Source: Alisma plantago-aquatica
Taxonomy: Eukaryota > Streptophyta > Magnoliopsida > Alismatales > Alismataceae
Direction of reading: 5' to 3'
DNA: 64,000 bases
Assembly (NCBI GenBank): GCA_963693085.1
Contig: OY856410.1
Location: 563,179,406 to 563,243,405 of the forward strand
Every line of letters starts with the position of its first letter. The first letter of the stretch is position 1. The notes beneath the pieces were generated by a model, which saw only the letters and a program-made list of their open reading frames with translations, was not told the origin of the DNA and did not search any database. The position numbers and the translations under genes were made by a program. Shown here piece after piece: positions 1-11,904 of the stretch.

Positions 1-919
1 GCCCATATCAAGACAATGTCCTCTCATAGTAATTCTGTAAAATTTCTAAGGTGAAGTGACATGAATTTATGTCATCTATAACTTTGGTGACACACATACA
101 TGTCACCTAAATGTTATGTCTCCTTGTATATTACACTTGTCTCTTTTTTTTTTGAAAGCAAACAGATTCATTCATTACTCAAGCCATACGACATCTACAA
201 GTAGAGAAGTACAACCAGAAGAAACCTAGATCAGTCAAGAACATAGATCTACCACCACTACCACTCATATTGGAACGAGATTGAAACACTTCTGCATAGA
301 ACTCTCTTCTTCGTGGCTGATCAAAGCAGCTATTGTGAGAGATACCTTCAACTTGAGCATAAGGCAGCGACATTAAGCATGAAGCCGACCGAGATTCCGT
401 CCGATTGTTGACTCTACCATCCATGGCACGGCTCGAGCAGCAAAGAACCTGAGGTAAAAACGAGACCAACCAGGGATCTCGTCACTCTCACGAAAGGAGA
501 GACACCCAAACCCTGAATGGAGAGACAAACGCTGAAGGAACACGACGAGAAGAAGACAAGAAACTGCCTAGAACCAGGACCAAAATGAAAGGCAGGGAGT
601 CAATACATACTGAACTGAATATTACACTTGACTCATATACATGTATAAACCCCCATTAGAACATAGGTGATTCAAATGTATGTCACCTATAGTGTGTCAC
701 CCTTTAAAGTATGATAAAATGTTTGTCACCTATGTTGCACAGACTACACGTGACATACATGCATGTCACCTAAAGTATGTCACCCTTTCAAATATAAAAA
801 AAAATGTATGTCATCTATTTTACGCAGACCTACACAGATTATAAGTCATGTACAAATATGTCACCTAAAGTGTGTTATTTTTTACATGACTGTCATCTAT
901 ACTATGTTTTTTGGTAGTG
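1..919. mobile_element. CACTA (En/Spm-type) element, terminal part
   Basis: The stretch ends at 907-919 with TTTTTTGGTAGTG. On the other strand this reads CACTACCAAAAAA, a typical CACTA terminal inverted repeat. Inside it, at 60-130 and 650-900, variants of TGTCACCTA and its complement occur many times, like the subterminal repeats that CACTA transposases bind. The other end and any transposase lie outside the window. Bases 140-618 are a later insertion. The TIR and repeat clusters are seen directly. The family name is from knowledge, and the 3-bp target duplication cannot be checked with one end. Confidence 0.7.
140..618 (-). mobile_element. Non-LTR retroposon insertion with 12-bp target duplication
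   Basis: The 12-bp word ATATTACACTTG occurs at 128-139 and again at 619-630, exactly flanking this segment. Immediately inside the left copy is a run of ten T (144-153), which is a poly(A) tail on the minus strand. A target duplication of this length with a poly(A) tail indicates LINE-machinery retroposition. A minus-strand open frame of about 96 codons (469-179) ends close to the tail. It shows no domain I recognise, so this may be a 5'-truncated L1 tail, a SINE, or a processed transcript. It is nested in the CACTA element. Confidence 0.75.
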
Positions 920-2275
920 TAATCATATAGTTTGCTTGAAGCAATATCAACGTGCATATTGGCTTCAAAAATGGGTCAGGAAACAATTAAAGAGATGGTC
1001 GTCTTTGGCTTGGAGATGGTTTTCCGAGTGCTACACATAAACATAAATACGAGGATTGGGAAATTATTGGTATGAAACCAAAATAATGAAAAGGAAAAGA
1101 GATGATTCGAGAATCATTTGTGATGAAACCATATTAGAATAGGGTCCAATATTTTCAGCCGGTCATGAGGAGTGCACAAGGAAAGTCATTAACGTGTGGG
1201 ATTGGATAAGGAGAGTCTGTGTTAATTAGCAATGTTTAACAAATAATAGGATATCCGACTAGAGTTGTGAAGATTAGTGTGATCCGTAGAGGTAAAGGAA
1301 ATAAAAGAAGAGATAGACTATTAGCATCGATGAGGTATGCAGAGAAAGAAAAGGGCGTACTTCAGCTAGTTTCTTATTTCCAACCCATGGTTGATGGCCA
1401 AAGACAAAAGCATAATCATGAACAGACGACCCATAATGAGTCAACATTTCCTAAACAATTCAGATAATAAAATAAACCTCATGTGATCGGGAACACAAAA
1501 GTAACTTTGCCAAATCGATGCAATATAAATAATTATGTCAGTAACTCTTAAGTTATTTAAGCCTCACTCTTTCCTATTTAAATTAGGATAACTAGAATTA
1601 TCTAAATAATCAAAAGCTGAAACTTAGACTATCTAGGACCCATAAAATCTGAAATTTTCATTAGACTTTTCCTTTGATGTTATTCAATATTTCTTTATCT
1701 CATATTTTCTTTTAAAAATTAAATTAAGATAGTTATTATTGTCTAAATAATGTGAAATTTAGAACCCAAACTAATTGGGAGTCAAAGTACATGTTTATAC
1801 CATTATATTTTGGTTTTGACACTTTCTTTTATGAGTTATATCATCATTCATATTTTTGACTCATTACCCTTATATTTACCAAATATTATATTTTTATTAT
1901 CAACACTCACTTAATTGAGTCATATTAATTTATATTGTTACAAAAAGAGTTATATATTATTGACACACACAAAATTCCATATTTTACTTGTTAACATATC
2001 TAGGCCATTAATTTCATATTTATTTAACAAAATATTATTAATATTTATGGACATGGAATTATTAAATTATTACTCCAAAACATATTATTTATTTTTATTT
2101 AGTCATTATGTGGGTATTAGTTATCAAAGAAAATACATGTAACATACTAGAACATATTTAAGTTATAATGTAAATGTGTGATGTTGTTTAATTTTATCCT
2201 CGTTTGGTCAAATCTAGGAAACCGATCTTACAACCTTTCTAGTTATGGAATAGGGCAAGATTCGAAGTTTTTGTT
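920..2275. other. AT-rich interval, no gene recognised
   Basis: After the CACTA terminus the DNA is AT-rich, especially 1500-2200. The short open frames at 1267-1467 and 1915-2142 have no recognisable motifs and no supporting signals. I see no terminal repeats or retroelement protein motifs here. Confidence 0.5.
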
Positions 2276-3295
2276 TGTTACGGTCTAAGGCCGAGAAAAG
2301 AGAGGAATATTGAGGTAGGAGATCAAAAGAAATGTCATCAAGGAATATAAACACTTACCAAGGCTAGAAGATGGGCTATGATCACCACAAGAACCACATG
2401 CAAGAAGAGTTTGGTCACCAAACTCCAAGGTCAGATATCCTTGCTCCACCAAGCTCCAAGAACAAGCAAAAGAGAAAGAAAAAGATGGAGGGCCAAAAGG
2501 GTTACAAACATGGAGATATAAGGGATTATATAGGTGGAAGATGAGAGAGAAGGTAAGAGATGATGTGTCAACACTCCAAGGTACCAAAGGGACACTTGTC
2601 CACTCAAAAGACCAACATGCAACCACTCAAGCCTGACATGCAAGACATGGTGATACACTCTAGGTTGGGTATCAACCACCTTGGTCACCCACATGGTCAC
2701 GATCGTGACCCTCCCATGGTTCACCATCCATGGTCGCAACACACACACACCACCACCACTGGGTCGAGACAAGGGACCACTTCAAACCCTAGGTCGAGAC
2801 ATCCTATAAGAGGGCAACCGTCTCAACCCAAAACCACCCAAAATGACCTTGGTCATGACCCCGTCATCTAGAGGGTGTGTCTCGATCATGAAATCCACCA
2901 AACCATCCCTAGGTCACAACCTCAGTTGATACAATGCACCATATATACATAGGTCGAGACACTCAACACTCATAGAAACCCTAATCACCACTAAGGGTGA
3001 CACTCCACAACCAAGGCTCAAACAAGGCACCCACTTTTTTCTCTCTCCTCTATATGATGTCAAGAAAGAGAAGGAATACTCTAGAGGTGACAAATTGCAC
3101 ATCAACCCCCTACTTTGGGTAAAATGCAATTTGCACCAAAACTAGCACAATAAGCACAAACATCATCCAAACAAGCTCAAACTGAAGGTCTCCACAAACC
3201 CTAATTACATCTCAAAAGATTATATCAAGGTTATACGCACATGATTAAGACAAAGCAAATAGGGTTACCCCAAAATCCAAGCCAGGGGTCTTACA
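2276..3295 (-). repeat. Possible solo LTR, gypsy-like
   Basis: Read on the minus strand, the right border starts TGTAAGACCCCTGGC, resembling the 5' ends of many plant gypsy LTRs. The left border, also read on the minus strand, would end with TAACA. The interior repeats GGTCGAGACA at about 2763, 2793 and 2952. No primer-binding site or polypurine tract lies beside either border and no 5-bp target duplication was found, so both the solo-LTR reading and the left edge are tentative. Confidence 0.3.
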
Positions 3296-3354
3296 AGCCA
3301 TAAACCCCTAACAAGGATTCCCCCCCCAAATCCTAAGAGAAAAGAGAGGGGTAC

Positions 3355-4183
3355 TGATAACACCAAATTTTGTGATATTTTAGACTGTTTTTCTGTTATC
3401 AAAACTGCCATTTTTAGCTATTTTCCTCTCTTTTGTATGCACTTTCGCAATAATTGGCCAAGCAATGCTCTTAATCCTATATTTCCATCTTTTGCAGAGT
3501 TTTTCCTCATTTTGGTGCAATAAGGCTGTCCCGGCCCACAGAATAGGTCTAAGCCTGTTTCGGCCTTCCTGACGCCCGATACAACCTCTACCCGACAGGG
3601 TGGAGTGACACAATGACGCACGACAAAAGGATGTCGCGCAAGGAGAAGATGGACGACATGCCTTCTACCTGACATGGAGCCCAGCTCGCCCCGACAACCC
3701 AGCTTGTCGGGCGACACAGCCACCCACCAGCAGGAGCGCCGTTCATCACGTGATCGATAGCCGACACTCCTGAGTCGAGCGATACCAGTATCGGACGTCC
3801 ACCGACCCGCAAATAAGGAGGACACGTGGTGCTTCGAGCACCATAACTTCCTCCAACCGCTGCCTATAGGAAGCCGAAAAGACAGTTCGGATACTTCGGA
3901 ATTCGGACAGTTGGGAGCTTTGAGTGATCTTCGGAGGAAACTGTGAGAGCAGGAGTATCGTGCTCCAGTGCTCGTACCGGGTGACACTAGGTGAGCTCTT
4001 CCTCGTCCCGAGAGGGAGGGGATAGTTCACTTAGGACCGTCCCGGGCGACACTGCGGGCCGATATCGGCCAACGATGACGAGCGACACAAGTACCCGACA
4101 GTAGGACGTGTCGCTCCATGCCCGACACAATATCGAACCTGATACGCTTCGCCCGTCATGCGTGCCGCCCGAGAGGGTGTGTC
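3355..4183 (+). repeat. Upstream LTR copy, 3'-truncated and lacking its TATA box
   Basis: It starts TGATAACACC and is colinear with 5678-6525 over about 830 bp with scattered substitutions. It lacks 13 bp (AATAGCAGCTACA) that the downstream copy has at 6195-6207, which removes the TATAAATA element and leaves only TATA at 3865-3868. Similarity stops near 4183, where the sequence jumps into the protease-coding region, so the rest of this LTR and much of the internal region are deleted. The deleted TATA suggests this copy could not drive transcription from its usual site. Confidence 0.75.
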
Positions 4184-4201
4184 GCCCGGGGTCCCTAGTT
4201 C

Positions 4202-4684
4202 AACGACGTCTGCCTCGCCGATGAAACAGGAGCAAAGAAGCTTTTTCTGGAAGAATTGGAAAGTGGGGTCCCTAGTCAAATTTTTCTGCCAATTCTGCAT
4301 TATAACCATTGGACGCTCCTGACGGTGTACACTCGGCAACGAGAAGGAATCTTTTACAATAGCTCGGACAGCAACAAGAACCATCCAGTACCGTGTACAT
4401 CAGAACCGTTGTCATCCGTCGAACGCTTAACTCGAAAATACTACGACGAGGTGGCAAAGATGATACAACCATTCTTGGACACGCAAGCAAGCAAATGGCA
4501 CGAACTCCAGTTCTGCCACCGCAGCCCGCAACAGATTCCCCTATCTAACGACTACGGCATCTTTGTCCTGGAATGGATAGCAAACAAAGCAGCGCCTGAC
4601 CAGCTCCAACACATCGTTTATCACAGCAAGAGAGGAGAGTACGTGTGGGAGCTTCTATCTGACGCAGGCGTGCTCATCGGCTAA
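4202..4684 (+). pseudogene. Ulp1-like cysteine protease domain (C48) inside an LTR element
   Basis: The frame encodes about 160 residues to the TAA stop after 4681. It includes ILHYNHWTLLTV, the catalytic histidine region (HW), and a following hydrophobic strand. A conserved glutamine region is followed by SNDYGIFVLEW, equivalent to the usual SNDCGIFVL. The catalytic cysteine is replaced by tyrosine (codon TAC, one G-to-A change from TGC), so peptidase activity is not expected. There is no ATG at the start and the frame begins at the deletion junction near 4183, so only the C-terminal part survives. Ulp1-type proteases process or remove SUMO. In plants, Ulp1 domains are well known in Mutator and CACTA elements, but here the frame lies between two LTR copies. 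It could be part of the element's own coding region or captured sequence. Confidence 0.75.
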
Positions 4685-5677
4685 CCCTCACTGGATCAAC
4701 ATTACCCTACCTTATCTACTTCACAACTCTGGGACAGAGTGTGGAGCAAGTTTGGGGGGTACCATGTACCAGTGAGGGAGGTACAAATTTTGTCTCGAAT
4801 TCTTTATTCTTTTGTTCTTTCCTGTATCATTTGTACATATATATGCTCATATAAAAAAAATTCCCATGCATATGTATAAAAATCTATATTAGTAAAAACC
4901 TGATGCAACTGCTTGCAAAGTTAGTTTTCTTTGTGCTTAACGAGATACAAATTCCGTTATATCTTTCTGATAGTGCTGCTTCAAACAAACAGAATATTAC
5001 GTTTTTCCACGCCAAAAATTTCGAAAAATATAATAATCTCGCAAACAGCTAAGAGACGAGTATGGAGAAGGAAAAAGCTACCCAAACAGCAGAAATCTCT
5101 TTGTTTCCCCTTTACCCAACAAAAACCCCAAAAAGAGAAAGAAGCCTTATGAGTGTGAATAAAAGCAGGAGAGTTGTGCCCAATAAAAGAAAAAGAAAAA
5201 ATATATATATACACACTTGTTTTCCAAAAGTACCCATCTTTAGGCATGGTAGATCCGGGGCAGTGGTACGTAGGATGTGAAATCACTGCTCTAAAGCCAA
5301 TTGGCTTGGACTGCAGGGACCACTTGCCCGTTAATGGACCCTTACCTGGATGGACCGATGGGAAACAAGGAAAAACCCCAAAAAGCCTTAGCCTACCCGA
5401 TACACAACTTTCTGCCCCAAAAATAATGTGGTTTGGTGTGTAAGCTAACTTCGGAATCGTACAACAAAGTCTCGCTGAAGCTGTAGAAAAATTTTACTGA
5501 AATAATAAGGCAGGAAACGCAAGGTCTTTTGTTCGTAATGAGACAGCATTATCTCTAAAGGCATTACTATACTTGCTTTACCTCTTGGCCTGAAAGTTGT
5601 ACCAAACAAGAAGAAGCATCACAAAATAAAGTTTAAATATTGATTGAGGACAATCAAAATGCTAAGTTTGGGGGAGT
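4685..5677 (+). other. Internal region of the Ulp1-carrying LTR element, with two polypurine-like tracts
   Basis: No further coding was recognised. At 4750-4765 there is AAGTTTGGGGGGTACC, and at 5664-5677 TAAGTTTGGGGGAG plus T. The second lies immediately before the TGATAACACC start of the downstream LTR and is the expected 3' polypurine tract. The first looks like a second, central polypurine-like tract. Retroviruses and some retroelements use such tracts, but here that role is inferred from sequence only. The open frames at 4931-5443 have no recognisable domain. Confidence 0.55.
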
Positions 5678-7420
5678 TGATAACACCAAATTTTGTGATA
5701 TTTTAGACTATTTTTCTGTTATCAAAACTGCCATTTTTAGCTATTTTCCTCTCTTTTGTATGCACTTTCGCAATAATTGGCCAAGCAATGCTCTTAATCC
5801 TATATTTCCATCTTTTGTAGAGTTTTTCCTCATTTTGGTGCAATAAGGCCGTCCCGGCCCACAGAATAAGTCCGAGCATGTTTCGGCCTTCCTGACGCCC
5901 GATACAACCTCTGCTCGATAGGGTGGAGCGACACAATGACGCACGACAAAAGTATGTCACACAAGAAGGAGCAGATGGACGACACGCCTTCTACCCGACA
6001 GGGAGCCCAGCTCGTCCCGACAACCCAGCTTGTCGGGCGACACAGCCACCCACCGGTAGGCGCGTCGTTCATCACGTGACTGATAGCCGACACTCCTGAG
6101 CCGAGCGATACCAGTATCGGCCATCCACCGACCCGCAAATAAGGAGGACACGTGGCGCTTCGAGCACCATAACTTCCTCCAACCGCTGCCTATAAATAGC
6201 AGCTACAGGAAGCTGAAAAGACAGTTCGGATATTTCGGAACTAGGACAGTTGGGAGCTTTGAGTGATCTTCAGATGAAACTGTGAGAGCAGGAGTATCGT
6301 GCCCCAGTGCTCGTGTCGGGCGACACTAGGTGATCTCTTCCTCATCCCGAGAGGGAGGGAATAGTTCACTTAGGACCGTCCCGGGCGACACTGCGGGCCG
6401 ATATCGGCCAACGATGACGAGCAACACAAGTGCCCGACAGTAGGACGCGTCGCTCCATGCCCGACACGATATCGAACCTGATACGCTTCGCCCGTCATGC
6501 GTGCCGCCTGAGAGGGTGTGTTGGCCGACTTGAGCGTATCGGCCAGGTCCTTGAACAATACAGTCGGCCGTCGCGGTGCGCCGCTCAAGAGAGTGTGTCG
6601 CCGGACACCGCTGTATCGGGCTAGGCCCCTGTCCGGTATCGGGCGGGAGAGCGTTGTAGTCTGTCGCCCTTCTACATCAAGAAGGAGACATCTGTATTTA
6701 ATTTTGTTATTTAATTCCTTTCTTATGCAATGTATTAAGACCTCTAATGTTTATGGGAATAGAAAATCTTAAATACTTGCTGCTCTATACTTGGTGTGAT
6801 ATATTGGATGACTGCTATGTTTGATATATGAACTCTAGCTTGCATGTTTGGATTGCGTTTCGCCTAGCTACCGAATCGTGTTTTCCCGTCGCAACAGCTT
6901 CGAGAGTCGTGTTGTGGCTCTAGTGTTTGGTCCGATTCTGGAGTACGAGAGTGCCTGGAATGGAGTTGTTTCAGTAACATTCCACTCTAACTTAAGTCCG
7001 ACAACCTCGAGAGGGGTGTTGACGCTTGGTTAGAAGTACCCTCTCTGAGAGGAGGGGTGCAGGGTGTTACTGCTGCCGCTTGTTTTGGTGTAGTATTATC
7101 CTTCGCATCTTGCCATAGCTCTAGTATTATCTTTCTATTTTTGTTGCATGAAAACCCCAAAAAATTGCTAAATGACTAAAACCTTAAATATCTCTTGTAG
7201 CTTCAGTTGGAGATAGTTTTCTTCGTTTTATTTGTGACATCTTGTTGTTTCCCTTTTGGGAATTTATATCTCTTTATACCTACTGGAGTGTAGCGTGTCG
7301 ATTTTGGGTTCTCAACACTACCCCCTTGTCCCTGTGTTCGACCCCGTATATCTACTTCGACCCCGTAAACAAAGTTGTGGGGGCCTAGAAGGATTCGGGT
7401 TTATAAATGTAAAAGCTCGA
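5678..7420 (+). repeat. Downstream LTR of the Ulp1-carrying element
   Basis: It begins TGATAACACC directly after the polypurine tract and repeats the upstream copy to about 6525. It then continues with sequence missing from that copy. A TATAAATA box is at 6191-6198. The 3' edge is uncertain: motifs that commonly sit near the ends of plant Athila/TAT-type LTRs (CTTCGACCCCGTA and a GGATTCGGG stretch) occur at 7330-7410, but no matching target duplication of the left flank (GGTAC) was found. The assignment to a TAT/Athila-like gypsy group rests on LTR style and the polypurine tract, not on a polymerase. Confidence 0.6.
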
Positions 7421-9322
7421 CTACCTCAAATCCGCCTCCACTTTTGGACGCGCGATTTAGGCCGGTCATGTACTTCCTCCTCATCTCTTCCTCAAGCTCC
7501 CACGTGGCTTCCTCAATACCATGGTGATGCCACAAAACCTTCACAAGAACTATGTCTTTCTTCTTCAGCTTCTTCACTCTCTTGTATAAAGGAGGCTCAC
7601 ACCTTATATACAGTTAATTGAGTGAAAAGTAAGAAATACTTGCATGAAAATAAAGGACAAACCATGGCAGAGACATGATATATAAAATAGACACAATCAC
7701 GCAACAAATTTGCCTTCTAATTTGGCCAAACCAACCTTGTGTGGGTAGGTCAAGATCCTCCACAACAATCCCAAGGAGGATGGAGGTCACATGGACTGGG
7801 GTGTGGGACTATTTCATCATGAGGAGTCAAAGACAACAACCACTCTCATGCATCCAACTATGATCAACAAAATGAGTTTGAGTTATCAGGGAAATGAGTA
7901 GATGATAGGGGAACCAAGAATTTATCACACGATGAGAAGAAGAAGGGAAATCACACCCTCAAAACCAACCACAGACATTTAGATGTCCAGGTCGGAGGAA
8001 AAGCATGATATACACTATCAAAACCATGGAAGATAGACTCATGATCGTAAAACACAAAGTAGTTAAAGGAAATTGAGCGCATGTGATATATCGCACGAGT
8101 GGTAAGCCAAGAGTCAACAAATCTCTGTTGGGTTTTCATAAAGCTCCTCACCTCAATCCTACACACCGCACATGTTCCAGGGCCTCAGTCGACAAGCTTC
8201 ACACATCAGACTTGGTGGTCTTGTCTAGAGACTAGTGCAACAGAACATACTCTACATGGATACCATGGTTAGGTTGTTGGTGTCCTGGAGATGGTATCGA
8301 CATATCTAATTGGAAGGAGATGAGACAAAGGTTGGGAACCATGGTGGATGACTGGAAGTTGAAGATGATCGGGGGGTTACCAGACTAAAGAGGTTAAAAT
8401 TGGATATTGTCTAGGGTTTTTATGGACATGGGTGACATTCTAAAGATATTGAATTTATATGGGATCCTCTCATCTACGCTTGACTATTATGGCTAGAGAT
8501 TGAGAGGAATATGAAGTTGAGAATTTCTAGATAAGGGTTTCTAGGGGTTGATCTAGGGTGCATTGGGTTTGGGAGAGTGAGAGAAATTTGGATGGGGTTA
8601 GATCATGGAGTGATGATCCTAGAGGAGAAATATTTGAGAGAAAATAAGAGTCTGTGATTGGGTGGTTGCTATTCCTTTCCAAACAAGAGGGGTCATAAGG
8701 AAGGGGACACCATACTACATCTTTTTTATCCCTCGTGTGGCTCACACATGGCCCATTATAAACACGATATGTTGAATTAGGTAGGAAATTTCAATGAGAT
8801 AAGATTATGGATTTATTAGGTGACACATAGGATGGATATTTAGATAAAAAGGTGATTATTTCTGTTCTTTTTCCTAATATATATTGGAACACCAAGGATT
8901 AACCAAAGCAAGTAAAATTTGGTAGGTAGACTAATTCAAGGGTAAGGAATCCAATTTTTTAATGTATATTTACTTTTAAGCCATGTAAGTATCTACTTTA
9001 CACATTTAAGTCTTAGAGTAATTTATTTATTACTAATTATCCATTAGGTATTAGATCATAAAAATTGGGAAATTTCCATATCATATCATTTATTTTATTA
9101 CTTGATATTTTCACATGCAAAAGAAATATCTAACATGGGTAATTTATAAATGAAACCCTTATGTTCAATTAATAATTCCTCAAGTGTCCAATGAGAGTAA
9201 TTAAGGATCTTCAAAGGATGGTGACAAAAATGTTGAGGTTATTACAATCCTAACCACCTTGAACAAATTTCATCCTAGAGATTTTAATTTTCTACCCACC
9301 TTATGGTTTTACTTATTCTTTG
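7421..9322. other. Unassigned interval
   Basis: I recognise no protein motifs, terminal repeats or RNA genes. Short open frames (7675-7863 plus, 8166-7951 minus, 8745-8527 minus) carry no domain signatures. Composition is ordinary AT-rich intergenic DNA. Confidence 0.4.
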
Positions 9323-9330
9323 TTGGTGAT

Positions 9331-11896
9331 ACTCTTTTTTTGGAAAAGGTAAAATATCACTAATTACCAAAAAGACATATAAGGGAAAAAACAAAATCCC
9401 ATATATTATACAAGATCTAAGTCAGATCCCATCTCTGTGCTATCTGAGTATTGACCCCTAACAAAAGATCAGGCTTGGCTCTAACCAGCCACCTCATCCT
9501 ATTTACAATGGTGTCAAAAGACGAAAGAGTATCAGAGAGACCCTTTCCATGAAGCTTGTTATTCCTTTCAGCCCAAATAACGTAGATGAGGTTAGTGAAA
9601 ATAACCCCTGAAGGCTCTTTCTTTGGTATTCCTTCGAGTCTTCTCAAACATCCAGGGAATTGTATCATCCAAATTATTGGGAGGTGATCCCCCCCAGCCA
9701 CATTTAAGTGTTGTTTTGCTCCATAGATACTTGGAGTATGTACAGCAAAAAAAAGTGGTTGTGGGATTCATTTTCCTCTGAGCACAGCAGACAACCAGTC
9801 TCATAATTAAGGCCCCAGCTCGCAAGTCTATCCTTAGTAGGCAACCTCTTCAAAATTGTTCTATAAGAGCAAAAGCTCCACTTTGGTCATCTCTGTTTGT
9901 GCCACAGGAAAGGGTACCAAGGTACCCGGGGGATGAAGCAAAGGGGGCCCAAGGTTTATGGTTGTTGGTCAGCTGCCAGGTCCCATCGAATCTGTAATAA
10001 TCAGCTTTAACGTTGGGCCAGATCCTCCTCATTTCTCTCCAACTTATAGAGCAAGATTTCCCACTATCCTCCTCATCTAGGCTAATGTACCTCTCAGTCG
10101 TCCATTCAGACCAAAGAGAATTAGGCTTGGTGAGGAGGTCATTGATCCTATAGGTTGTTGCACCCCGAGCAATCCGAATAGGGTCCATCAAATTTAGACC
10201 GCCACAGAAAAAGGGTTGCGCCACAGTGCCCCAAGAGATGTTGTGTGCATTGCTGCTCCAAAGAAACCCAACCATAATAGATTGAACTTCTCCAGAATAA
10301 ACACTGACATCTCTGCCAATCTGCACCAAAATCTCACCTTGCTGGTGAGGATGGAGTTGATCAGCACAGCCCTCCCCGCCATAGAAACACGGATGCTGGA
10401 CCATTTTTCTACTGTATTGTGCAGGTTGTCCACACAGCTTTTGTAATTGTCTCCTTTCCCAACCCCACCAGATATAGGAATACCTAAATATTTAGTGGGA
10501 AAGCTTCCCTCAAGAATACCCGCCACCTCTTTGAGCCTGCCTCTCCTAGAAGAAAGCACGTGACTTGATGTCACAGATGTATAGTCCAGAGAACTTGTCA
10601 AACTTGTGTAGCATTTTCCTCAGACCCCTTAGATATTTAGCATGCCCCGCTATGAAGAACAGGACATCATCGGCGAAAACCATGTAACTGAGCACTTTAG
10701 TTCCAGGAACCTTGAAAGCACGAATGGCCCCAGATTCCTCAGCTTGTAAAGTCATACAAGTTAGGTTTTCCATGATGAGCGAGAAGAGGAGGAGGGATAA
10801 AGGATCCTCTTGCATAAGGCCATTGGACGCCTGGAACATACCCTTAGGCACCCCGTTAATTAAGATAGAAAAGGAGGTGGTCTCAACACATTATTTGGTG
10901 ATGTCGATAAACTGATTGTCAAACCCCAATGCCTTCATCGTGCTCTAGAGGCCAGGCCAGCTTACATGATCATAAGCCTTATATATATCCACCTTAACAC
11001 ATGCCTTTCTAGATCGGTTTTTGACTTGAAACTCTAACAAAAATTTAGAGGCCAGAAGGGCATTATCTGCAATGTATCGACCCTTAACAAAGGTTGATTG
11101 ATACTTGGACACAATAGATGGCATAATGTTCTTGAGTCTGCCTGCAATCACCTTGGACACTATCTTGTAAATGACCGAGTAGCACGCAATGGGGAAAAAC
11201 TCATTCATGTTAGAAGCATCCTTGTGCTTAGGAATGAGTCTTATAAAGGCATGGTTCACTTGTCTGACCATCCTGCCTCCCACCAAGAACCACCAGACCG
11301 TACGACAAACATCTTCGCTGACAATAGGCCAACGAGCTTGGAAGAACTTGGCATTAAAACCATTCAGCCCAGGTGCTTTAGACGCACGAATGGAGAAGGT
11401 AGCCTATTTGATTTCCTCATTTGTTGCAAGCTTCAGCAACTCCTTGTTCATATTATCAGTATTCTTTGGCGTAAGGGGGCTGACCACATATCTACTATTA
11501 TGGTCCTGATTATACAACCTCTGAAAGAAGTCCACCGCTAGGTTCCCAATTTTTGACTCCTCATCCACCAGCCTGCCATCTTCATCAATGAGGTTATGTA
11601 TGTGATCTCTCATATTGTTCTTTTTAATATCAGCATGATACACCTTCAAGTTGCAGTCGCCATCATGTATCCATTTTAATCCACTCCTCTGCCAAAAACT
11701 AACCTCCTCTGCCTTTTTGAGTTGTAGTAGTCACTTGCTAGCCGTTTCTTCTAGTTCCATCAAGTCCACAGAGGTTGGATTATACCTGAGATTAGTCGCC
11801 ATGAGCTCAAAGTGTTGTATAGCCTCATTAATAAGATTAGGCAGGTCCCTTAGAGATTTTAACCATCTCTTCAAAGCCTCCTTGGTATATTTGAGT
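9331..11896 (-). pseudogene. Decayed L1-type LINE reverse transcriptase (ORF2 part)
   Basis: Read on the minus strand, broken frames give the order of a plant L1 ORF2. First is the pre-RT linker (about 11900-11400). Reverse transcriptase blocks follow: FVKGRYIADNALL and the first catalytic aspartate block KVDIYKAYDHVSW (11286-10945), then a degraded QEDPLS block and YMVFADDVLFF (about 10851-10546). Next is KYLGIPISGG with the thumb region (10601-10194), then a C-terminal zinc-finger/RVT-type region down to 9417. At least two in-frame stops interrupt the RT (near 10945 and 10892), and frameshifts separate the blocks, so it is inactive. A short poly(A) (T7 on plus) is near 9335. TTGGTGAT occurs at 9323-9330 and 11897-11904, a candidate 8-bp target duplication that would make this a 5'-truncated insertion lacking the endonuclease. 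Confidence 0.88.
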
Positions 11897-11904
11897 TTGG
11901 TGAT

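Noticed and set aside
3380..6151. Minus-strand open frames repeated in both LTR copies
   Set aside because: They are shadows of the LTR sequence; identity between copies reflects LTR duplication and not conserved protein.
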